From: Hawksworthiomyces lignivorus
Lineage: Eukaryota > Ascomycota > Sordariomycetes > Ophiostomatales > Ophiostomataceae
DNA: 64,000 nt
Assembly: GCA_002917075.1 (NCBI GenBank)
Contig: NTMA01000018.1
Span: 310,001 to 374,000, forward strand
Reading direction: 5' to 3'
A model generated the notes under the pieces. That model did not search any database, was not told where the DNA came from, and saw only the letters and a list, made by a program, of their open reading frames with translations. Position 1 is the first letter of the stretch. The number at the start of each line of letters is the position of its first letter. The position numbers and the translations under genes are program-made. Of the stretch, positions 43,956-53,864 are shown piece after piece.

Positions 43956-44924
43956 TACTGCGAAGGGCTTATACAGACTCTTACAAACCAGACAGAGGCG
44001 CCGTTTTGGAGGGGCAAAAAGATAGTTTAGTGGGCGGTCCACGATGCTGCTGGATGGCTGCTCCCAAGTTGAATGGTGTATATCGTGCATGCGCTACACG
44101 TTATGATGCATGCGCAACACAGACTGGTGGTGTGCAGGTGGTCTATTAGTGGGGTTCGTAGTGTAGGTGTACCAGCATTTGGACGGGGTCTGGAGCGTTG
44201 AGCATGGAAATCGCTGGCAAGACCCATCCAGACTGATTGCACCGGCCCTCCCCCTGAGCAGAGAGCGCTGGTGAAAAGCGGAGACGAGGAAAAGGCGGTC
44301 ACTGCAGGAGGTGGATAACTGTGAATGCGAGACGATCGAGACAACCCAAGATGCACACGAACAGGAAGATCGAGAGGATCAGAAGCTGTTCATGAGGCGC
44401 CCATGACGTGTAGATTGCCAGAGAGACCCATCGAGGAACGGAGAGAATCCCGGATAAGAAAAAAGCAAGCATAATGTAAAACGATCAGGAAAATATTGTA
44501 CTCGTACATAATGTCGTAATGAATGGAAAGAATCCCTTGCAAACGGCAAACGCTGTCGCTGTTTTATCAATACCTTTCTTCTTTGGTCATCCTCTATTAA
44601 GACTCGACACGATAACAAGGGTCGTCACGTCCAGCACCTCACCGCTCAGAAGCACCCCCATACAGCTCTCGATAACTAGCCCCATGTACCACGGGAACAC
44701 AGCGTAGGATTTCCCATCTCTCGGTGCCGGCTTAGGTCGTAATTATTCTGACATATCTTATTGTTTGTGGTATATGGGCGAGACGGAGTCTCTTAATGAG
44801 GCGCGTTGTCAAGTGCTTTCTACACTGGCGGGCATTGGCCGCGGTTGAGAACCATGGTCCACCGACAACCTTTTTGCATAGAAAAGAGGCCAGCTCTATT
44901 ACTTTACAGCACGCAAATTGCATT

Positions 44925-44981
44925 CATTTTATTCGGCGGCTTCTGTTAAGCTTTCTCTTGAACTTCCCGCCGAATAAAATG
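44925..44981. repeat. 15-bp perfect inverted repeat with 27-nt spacer
   Basis: The left arm CATTTTATTCGGCGG (44925-44939) is exactly complementary to the right arm CCGCCGAATAAAATG (44967-44981). This could be a long hairpin, a binding site or the ends of a very small element; no target-site duplication is evident. Confidence 0.8.
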
Positions 44982-47841
44982 CGACACTACATCATTATAC
45001 AGCCACTCTTCTGCTGAAGATTGGAGCAGTCTCTCCCGTCCTCCTGCGGATCCGTATCGACATAATCTTAAAAAACACTAACACGCTCGAAATGTATGCA
45101 AAGAGCAGAGACGGGGCATAATTATCCTGCACAGTACCCCGTACTCCGTACAGATACTTGAAATGATAGCAAGCCCATTTTTAGATCCCAGCAAAAGCAG
45201 ACCTGTTGGGAGATTGGGTTACTCCGTACACGCTGCTGTATTACAATTCCGGAGTATGGTTATTGCCTGCAGGCTTATTCTCGGCCTGATGTAAAGAGAT
45301 AATCGACTTTTTGCTCTTTCTTATCTTTCAGCTAGCCATGATTGGGCCGCGGTCAACCGTCAACGTTATGTACATGGAGCCGTCCCCTCTGCTGCCAAGA
45401 GCCGCCCTGCCTGACAGAAACAAAGCCTCTAGTCTGCCGTAGTGCACTTACCAGTAAATTCACTCTTGTACGAGTACGCAGTACGGAGTACATACTCGTT
45501 TCGCGCCACTTTTTCACGTGTCCGTGCTCACACGAGTTTGCCTCTTGCCTATCTTCGCCCACTCTTATCGTCGGGTCGACTTACTGTTAACGTGCAAGAC
45601 AGGACCCACGAAGATCAAAAAATCCCCGAAAATCCCAAACAGCGCTCCGACGCCACTCGCCACAGCGCTGCCTCCGGGGAAAAAAAGGGAACCCCCTTGT
45701 CTGCTCGGGGGGCTCGAGTAAGCCATAGTGCACATGCGCACACATGCTTGTACTCGTACTCGTACGAAAAGCGTCGTTCTTGCGGATCTTGCAAACCCCA
45801 AGCAGAAGTCCTCCCTCATTTCTTGCTTTCGTTTGTGCCGCACGCCCTTCCGCACTTTTGACGGTTGATCGGATCTGCAACTTTCCTTCAGTCTCCTGTC
45901 ATTGGTCCTCGAAAATAGCTCTTATCGTATGGCGCTGATTGGCCAGGGACTTTTTCTAGTACAGAATGCTCTTCATCCGCTAAGCAATTTGAGTTAAAAA
46001 GAGAGAAAGACTACCAAACCGTCAAATGCTGCGACCCACACCACCAGTCTTATTTGTTTTTGTTATGGTTCACTGAATTAAGAAGGGGCTAAAAACAGCC
46101 AAAAAAAAAAAAAAAAATTCGGGTAGAGCACTCGGACTACTTTGTAGTACGAGTACGAGCATTACTCGTAATCCGAACAGGGAGTATTCGAGATTGCAAT
46201 ATCGGGTCCTCTCTCGATTTTAAACTGTCAAAAGAAGCAACCGAGGAGGCGACTCTCTACAGCGAAGATCTCGGCAATATTGATGGATACATATCGCGCA
46301 TACGGAAAGAAGTGCGGAGCAAGTATACCCTTTTTTTTGTTTTGCAGAATCTCCTCACGTTTTTAGAAAGCATGATACTCTGAGCGTCAACCCGAAGATA
46401 GGCAAACCGGCAGCGAGTGCCAAAGTTAGAGAACGAATAGGAAAGAGATCATGTGAGGCAGAATCCATATACAAAGTACAAGTCTGTTCTACGAGATAAT
46501 GCTATGCTCTAATAGATGTATCTAGGATTGTTATTTTCCTTCCGTCTCGAGATAGTCTGGAAGCCCAAGGATACGACGTCCACATAGGCTGCTCCAGATT
46601 AACATTAATAACTCAGAGACGTTTCTGTCTATATTACCTTGCCTACCCTATCCTCGTAAATAATGGTCAAGCTAGCGCAAGGTATGCATATAGCGAGAAA
46701 GCAGTTGCATCTCTGCGTATTCGCAGTCGACGAGACCTAGAACTTTACAGAGCCCATTTAAGGCATAGGTAGATTTCCTGAAATGGCAGCCCATTAGCTA
46801 ATGGATTTTCTCAGTCATCCAACTTACGGCGGTCCCGCCGCTAAATTGGGACAAGAAACCAGGGACAGTGGAGCGAGCCGGACACAGGCGACTTGCTCAG
46901 GCGAGTCAGGCTCTCTCCAAGGTCATCTCCGATTAGTTATTCGTAGCTTGAGCTGGTTGTGTGGAGCCATTTTGTAGATTTTATCTCTAATAACAGCTTG
47001 AAGGAGCCTGTAAGCGTAGAGGCAGCCCTCACCAAAAACTCAACTGGGGGCGATGCTCGGGAATAATTCGACATCTACCAAAAAACAATATACTTGTCCT
47101 GGAACTTGATGTGTCAATTTTTTTTCTCCGCGAGGAGAGAGACAATGTCCGATCTCTGTTCAGATACGAAATGTAAGCCTTCGCAGTAACTCATGCGCGT
47201 CTCTTGCGGCAGAGATGCAGCGCAGCAATCGAAACTGAGCAAGAGGGCACGCGACACAGAAAATCGGGGCCAGATACAATTGACAATTGCAGCCGGTGGA
47301 TTCGTGTTATAGCTTTGCTCCATGGCCCTCGTCTTTGTTCAAATGGATATCGAAGTGCTTTGGATACGCTTTGTGTTTGTGGGACCTAGACACTGGCTTC
47401 TTCTCTCAAAGGAGCTCTCTGCGGGTATTGCTGCCTTCTCCGATTTGCCAATTTTTTTAGTTCCTCTTTTGCTTCGTCTTGAACTTTTGCTGTAGCTTGC
47501 TTATGCCTTTTTCAATTGATTGACGTATTCCTCTTTGTCTATTGTATGCAAAATGCAAAACATACCACGCTGCGTAGGAGAAAGCAAGGGAGGGGCGCGG
47601 CTACGTTTCCTGGTGGTGAAGCCGTGGCAAACCGAAGTTGGTGTGGTAACCATCACGAGAAAGCAAGCTTGGGAGGTGTAGCCGGAACACTCCCCCGTTG
47701 CAACTAATCCTCGATTTTTAATTTGTCTTTTCTTGGTATGCTTATCCGCAAACCATCTCAATTCATGACTTCCGGCATCCGAGTACAACCAATACTTCAA
47801 AAATTATGGTATAGATTCGTATCGTACATGGCTTGCACGTC

Positions 47842-50246
47842 TCATTCGTCGCCATTTCCTACACGCTCTTCCCAGCGACCGCTCTTCCCTCCTTCTTTGA
47901 GCACCACGCGCAGCCCATCAATACGCATTCCCTTGTCTACTGCCTTGCACATGTCGAATACTGTCAGTGCTGCTACACTTGCTGCCATCAGCGCCTCCAT
48001 CTCTACGCCTGTCTTGCCTTCGCACTGGACCGTTGTCCGAATGTCAACAAATCCGTTGTCGCCACCGGCTGTGCCGTCCTTCTGTGCGCCACCTTTCGGC
48101 TTTTCGGCAACTTGCAAATCTACGCCAACATATGAGAGCGCCAGCGGGTGGCAGAGGGGGATCAAGTCGGCCGTCCGCTTTGCTGCCATGATACCGGCAA
48201 TCCGGGCAACTCCGAGCACATCGCCCTTGGCCATTTCATTTGCCCGAACCAGTGCGGCCGCGACCGGGCTTGAAAACCAGACCCTACAAGCTGCAGCAGC
48301 AGTTCGTGCTGTCACGGCTTTGTTGGCTACCGACACCATATGAGCCGTACCGGACGCCGACACGTGCGTAAGCAGCGGTTCTGTGGTTGTAGATGCCGTC
48401 GCACTCCCTTCATCGGAGTGTCCTGGGCGTAGATGATTTTTCGTAGAATATGCCCTTATTTGAGCACTGGAGCGTGTTCCCATATGTGGTACATAGGAGC
48501 CAATCTGTGGCAAGAATGGTGTCTGTAAATGAAGTGGCGGCTTATCCCATCCTCGCATGAGATTGCTGCCAGCTCTCTGCTGGATGTGGCCTTTCTCGGG
48601 TGCTAAGAATAGACGTTAACTTTGTTGCTCGATCGCCATCGTAACGCACGCCAAGTAACGGCTGCCTTCCTGTCTCGACCCACCTGCCTGATGAAATATG
48701 ATCGGTTTGTGTGTGTGTGTGTACCGTATCGTGTCTTTCAAAGAAAGAGGAGCTTAAGGTAGAGGCTCGAACTGCATTTCAAAGACAAGAGCTACCCACC
48801 TATCAAGATCATCGGCCGGTTCTTCATGTGCTCAAGCTCTCCAATGCCAGCATGGCGCGCCTTCTTCCGCTTCACGGCCATGCCAATAACATCGAGAAGG
48901 TGAGACGCATTGGGAATGACGTCGCTCAGCGGTATATCTGTGTCTGCACCATGTGCAGCGGCGGCGGCCACAGATTCTTTGGCCACCCGCGTCATCTCCG
49001 CCAAGGCAGCCTCGTCGATGGGCTCGCCCCCGTTGGACTGCCGCAGGATGTCCCGCAGCGAAACCTCGGCGTTGCCAAATAGGCACACCTTCAGGCTGCC
49101 GTCGCTGGTGATGCGCAGCCGGTTGCAGCCGCCGCAGAAGTTGTGCGTCATGCTGGTGATGAACCCCACGCGGCCGGCAAACCCAGGCACTTCGTACGTC
49201 TTGCTGGTGTCGTGGGGCCCGTTGTGGTGGGCGTCGGGCGCCGTGCGCTGCAGGGTCGGGTAGCGCGTGCGGATGCGCTCCAGCATTTCGTTGAAGCTGA
49301 CCATCTTGCCGGTGCTCCAGCGGTTGCCGTCAAAGGGCATGTACTCGATGAAGCGCACCTCGAGGTCGTGGTCGCGCGTCAGCGCGACAAAGTCGCCCAG
49401 CTCGCCGTCGTTGAGCCCGCGCATGACCACGCAGTTGATCTTGAGGCGCACACCGGCGCCCGCCGCATTCAGCGCCAGGATGCGGTCCAGGCTGCGGCGC
49501 ACGGCGGCGAAGCCATCGCGGCGCGTCATCAGCTGGAACTGGAGGGGGTCGAGCGTGTCTAGGCTCAGGTTGACGCCCGTCAGCCCGGCTTCGACCATGT
49601 CCTCGAGCTTGCGGTGCAGCGCCAGCCCGTTTGTCGTCAGGCAGAGCTCGCGGAGCCCCCGCCGGCGCAGGTCGCCGAGCTGCCGCATCAGCGGCAAGAT
49701 GTCCCGGCGCACCGTGGGCTCGCCGCCCGTCAGCCGGATCTTGCGCACACCCTGCGCGACAAAGACATCTGCCAGCAGCAGCACCTCTGGCGTCGTCAGC
49801 AGGTCGCGCGCCGGCGACAGCTCCACGCCCTCCTCCGGCATGCAGTACAGGCAGCGCAGGTTGCACCGCTCCGTCAGCGAGATGCGGAGGTAGTCGTGCT
49901 CGCGCTGGAACGTGTCCGTCAGAAAGTCCGAGAAGGGCTGCTTCGCCTCTTTGAGCTTTGCTCGCATCGCTTCGAGGCGCTCTCCCGCTGGGGGCGTGGC
50001 GGTTGTCGCGGGCTGCGCTTCTCCGAGAGACGCAGGCGACGCACTACTGCGAGGAGACGCTGGCGGGGTCTTCGCAGGCTGGCGCGTGACTGCAGCAGCT
50101 GACGTGGCAATCTGCCGACTGGAGGCGGCGCCCCCGGCCGATACAGCTCTCGGTCTTGTGGCATTTGTTCTAGATGTTGTGACGGAGCACCGTATGGATG
50201 CGACGGGCCGCCGAGCCGTTTGCCACCAAGATCCTCTTACGGCCAT
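47842..50246 (-). CDS. cnxABC: Fused molybdenum-cofactor biosynthesis enzyme, MoaA (radical SAM) + MoaC
   Basis: Exons 50246-48800 and 48602-47842 encode 735 residues. Together the two domains convert GTP to cyclic pyranopterin monophosphate, step 1 of Mo-cofactor synthesis. The MoaA half has the radical-SAM cluster at C128, C132 and C135 (ERCNLRCLYC), LTGGEPTVRRD, and a second cluster at C371, C374 and C388 (CX2CX13C). The MoaC half shows MVSVANKAVTARTA, LIPLCHPL, GVEMEAL and FDMCKAVDKG. The N-terminus is Arg/Ser-rich, fitting a mitochondrial presequence; the ATG at 50246 is chosen over an upstream GTG. The 197-nt intron (48603-48799) interrupts between domains. Without splicing, translation stops right after the MoaA C-terminus ILIGG. 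Aspergillus cnxABC is the known fungal equivalent. It is divergent from the Wdr8 gene. Confidence 0.95.
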
Positions 50247-50956
50247 TTTCCAATGTGAGGTGGGAGATGGCACTCAAGGCCGACGTGGTTCCCACTATGA
50301 ATTCTGATATCGGCAACCAAGAGTGTCACTCTGTATTCCAAATCATCAACAGCCTTCAACACGATGGCATGGCTCCCATGTCGATAGTGTTGTTCGTTTG
50401 AAAAATAAGAAAGCAAGCGTGCAAATTGCATCTCCGCTCTAGAAAGTTGGTTATCAGAGCAACCTACAGAATTACTCAGCAGGGAAGTGGCGACGTGCTA
50501 CCTGGACGATCCTGTTTTCACAGCGCATCCTAATTCTGCTCGCGGGATATGCTCTTCTATATGCGATTTCGGCCATACCACTCGCTTGACATCGGGGTAT
50601 GAAGAGGACCGGCGACATTCAAGAGTCATTTAATATCCGCGAGGATAATTACGTCGTCTCATTAGCAATGGCCTCTGCGGGACTGGCTGTCAGATCTCCC
50701 TCCACGGAGAGCGCCGCCCAGTCTTTCGGCGGGGGCCTACAATTCTACGCTAATCCATAAATGGTAATTGGTAAACAAGGTTGAAGGCACGTTTTGATGA
50801 ACCCCGCGACTGCTGTTTTCGTGTTCGAAGCTCTTTGCATGCTTCGAGTAATGCTACAGAGAAGGAAAAAAAAAAAAAAAAAAAGGCCCTCCATATTGCA
50901 GCAGTTTACCTTGATCGCGCCTGCCGGGTGCTGTCCCCCTTGTCAATACCTTCGTG
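50247..50956. promoter_or_regulatory. Shared divergent promoter region, cnxABC / wdr8
   Basis: The 710 bp between head-to-head genes must hold both promoters. An A19 tract lies at 50866-50884, some 70 bp upstream of the wdr8 ATG. No nitrate-regulator site can be assigned with confidence. Confidence 0.5.
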
Positions 50957-52899
50957 ATGAAGTTTACCAGAAAATTCAAATGTAAGAGATCGTTGTAAAT
51001 CTACACTCAAGTAGTCTAGATCATAGTTTCATGAGTCCAAGATTACCACCGAGTTTTCACTACATCGATTGCATAATGTCCTGTTTTTCATTAACGACAT
51101 CCTGCAGCATCGTCGCATTGTCTGCCCAGTCCGGACGGCAAGCTCACAGCAACGCTCTTGCCATCAGGAATTCATGTCCGCGCCAGTAACCGTCTCGATG
51201 AGATAGCATATGTTATCGCATTGCCGGCTGACCTGCCCATCAGCGCCGTGGTCAGCTTCCAGTGGTCGTCTTCGTCACAGCGTGTTCTCGTGGCCACACC
51301 AGACCTTATCTTGGTTGCTGCGGTTCTGCCCAACGATGGTGCAGATCAAGGGGAAAGCCAAGGCGGTGGTGGCAGCGAAGGCAGCGCTCCCTTCTATGCC
51401 GTTATTCGCAACCCTACACTGCCCGTCGTTGGAAAGCCAGCTTATATAGGATTTGGCAGCAGCGACGACCAGATCTGCCTGTGTTCCGCATTTGGCATCA
51501 AGTTTGCAGTGTTTAACCTGCATACCGCTAAAACTGTCGAGATTGCCAATCCAAAACTCTACAGCCCACCCCCTGTCTGCAGCCGTGGCTTCTCCTTTCG
51601 CCCAGTTACCCATCATATGGCCCTTTTGACTCGCACATCTGGCAAAGACTGGATCAGCGTCCATGACCCTTCGTCTGCTGCTTCGGTCGCTTCTTGGGAG
51701 CCGGATACTATTGACGCCCAGGGCTTGGCTTGGAGTCCCGATGGTCGATGGCTCGCAGTGTGGGAGTCACCTGCCCACGGCCACAAGATCGTTTTCTATA
51801 CACCAGACGGTCACCTTTTCAAGATCTGGACTGGCAATGATCGCGTCAGCATTAGCCATGGCCATGATGAGATGGGTGAGCAGGATGCTTCTGTTGCATC
51901 TTCAGCTGACTTGGATTTTTCCCTTGGTTCTGGTGTAAAATTTCTGCAATTTTCCCCAGATGCCAGTTATCTAGCTGCCGGTGATACTTCTCGCAGCATT
52001 CGTATTCTCAGCATGGAATCTATTGTTGGGATCCAAAAGCTGTCACATCCAGCGACCCTTATGCCACAGGCACAGAAATCCCCTAAGGTACGTAAAAGCA
52101 CACCCTTTAATTTGAGCTTGACTTTATGCAAGACAAGAAACGAATATTCAGCGAGCTTACTGTCGAACAGATCTGGCAAGAGCAAATAAATTTATCCAAC
52201 TTGACTATTCACACCTTTGTCGAGGCGAGTCAGGCTGTTTCCCCCCCTGGACGGTCTTCTCCTGCAAGCTCCAGTGCCGCGGCCGTGTCGTCTGGCTGCT
52301 CCTTGCTCCACTTTGACAGCTCATCAACTTTTCTAGCTACCCGCCTAGAAGAAGCGCCTTCTACCGTCTGGGTCTGGGACTTGAAATCATCTCAGCTGCA
52401 GGCAGCATTGATGTTCCACGCCAGTGTGTCAAGCGCAATATGGCATTCAATGCTACCCCAAACGCTGCTCATCACATGCGATGGAGACAAACATCGAGGG
52501 TTGGGTTTTGTATGGAATGCGTCTTCCGGCCCTCCTGAGGTCGTTGATTTTTCTCCGTACTTTCAATCCCCATCCAGCGAGAGTCAGTCAGCAGGATCTC
52601 TGAGTGCAAAGCATCGCCCATCCTGGCTTAATCTCTCCGATCAGCCGCCTTCGCTATTTTACTCCGACGGAAAAGAGTTCCAACTTGCTTCTCTTGACAA
52701 TATCTATGGCAGCGAAGCCCTCTCAGCATCTTGGTCAGAAACTCAGGCTACTGCAATCTATCCACTTCTTGATAGCAATCAATGGGCAGCCGAAGACAGG
52801 AGGCGGCAGGAGTCGCCATTGGAGCTTGTGCCAGCAGATATAGATATTGAAGGTAACAGCGAATTAGAAGACACATTTCACTACAAAAAGGACGATTGA
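50957..52899 (+). CDS. wdr8: WD-repeat protein of the WRAP73/Wdr8 family
   Basis: Exons 50957-50981, 51108-52087 and 52171-52899 give 577 residues. The tiny 25-nt first exon plus a 126-nt intron restore the family start MKFTRKFKSSSHCLPSPDGKLTATL. The propeller continues with VSFQWSSSSQRVLVATPDLILV, VGKPAYIGFG, WSPDGRWLAVWES, VKFLQFSPDASYLAAGD and STVWVWDLKSSQLQAALMF. In fission yeast and animals this family localises to spindle poles or centrosomes and, with Msd1/SSX2IP and a kinesin-14, anchors microtubule minus ends. A comparable spindle-pole-body role is inferred. The C-terminus is acidic (DIDIEGNSELED). Introns use GTAAGA and GTACGT donors. It is shorter in recognisable repeats than a textbook seven-blade protein, which is normal for this divergent family. 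Confidence 0.85.
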
Positions 52900-53864
52900 A
52901 TCAACGAACTCAGGCGGTCTCGCACTTCGATGCCAAGTCTTGACCAGAATAACAAACGAAACCGGGCAAAAGGATGCCCAAAGAAAGAACCATTTTCCAG
53001 ATAGCAAAAGTTTTATTTATCATCGCAGAGTTCTCATTTACGCTGCTGCCAAGCCATCCAGAAGTGTTGTTGTGCAACACATGCTGCGGCATGGCATCAC
53101 AGATCCGGCAATACGCCAGTTATATATTAACAAGGTGGAGACAGAACAAGTGAAGTCGCGGTACGAGACAAGCCGTACGGCGTGAAACTTCAAGGTTATG
53201 GCCGGCCTCGCTCCCGGGTCGATGGGGAAGCCAAGCTGGCGTTGACCGCCCCTGCTGGGACGCTCATGTTCTGTCATGCTCTTACGGTCGAGGATTTTCT
53301 TTTAGATGATCACTTCTCTTCACATACAGCTGCTAAGGCTCTGACTCTTAGTAGTCGAGGGCAAGGAAGGATCATGACTCATGGATATACGCCAATTGTC
53401 GAGAGCTGTGTTCCATTCAGTCTGGTCGCTGTCACCTGTCGTCTCTGGGAGTCACCAAGAATAAGTGCAAAGAGATTGGAATGCTAATTATAAATTTGGC
53501 TCTGCATTATATACACAGGCATCAAGAAACGATACAAATGAAATGAGAGAAAGAAAGCAAGAGATATTGAAATGAAGCGAGGTAGAGACGAAACGATTGA
53601 AGACACCTAAACACCAGACACCAGACACCAAGATACGGGACAACCCCCTTGTATCTTGCAACAGTAGAGGCCACGAACGCTGTAAATGTGGCATAGGAAA
53701 AAAGAAGACACGAAGTAGCTGTTGAGGGACAAAGAAGAGGAAGATGAAGTTGTTTTGCAATGTTTAACATTTATTATTCGGGGAAATGGTATTTTTGGGG
53801 GTTTCTCAGCCAATTATCCGATATCGAATCCTAATATTTCCAATCACGTTTTTTCCCTTTCGCC
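52900..53864. other. Intergenic region between convergent genes
   Basis: About 965 bp downstream of wdr8 and of the Gly/Asn-rich membrane-protein gene. ORFs of 80-100 residues on both strands near 52,940-53,490 have no family character. Probably 3' UTRs and spacer. Confidence 0.55.

Larger units (their letters stand above)
42853..47841. other. Long gene-free interval with structured and repeated motifs
   Basis: About 5 kb upstream of the FYVE gene and downstream of the Mo-cofactor gene (both minus strand). It holds three tandem stem-loops (43884-43955), a 15-bp inverted repeat (44925-44981) and clustered GTACTCCGTAC and TACTCGTAC-type motifs between 45,140 and 46,180. It also has an A17 tract at 46101-46117. 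ORFs up to about 140 residues (for example 45442-45861) have no recognisable domain. No tRNA, rRNA or transposon was identified. Confidence 0.5.

Noticed and set aside
49143..50102. Several plus-strand ORFs of 139-208 residues over the MoaA domain
   Set aside because: Antisense or shifted-frame shadows of the high-GC MoaA coding region.
47842..50246. moaC (47842-48558) and moaA (48792-50246) as two separate genes
   Set aside because: They join in frame through a good GT-AG intron, and fusion is the known arrangement in fungi. The separate-product reading is kept only as a splice-variant hypothesis.
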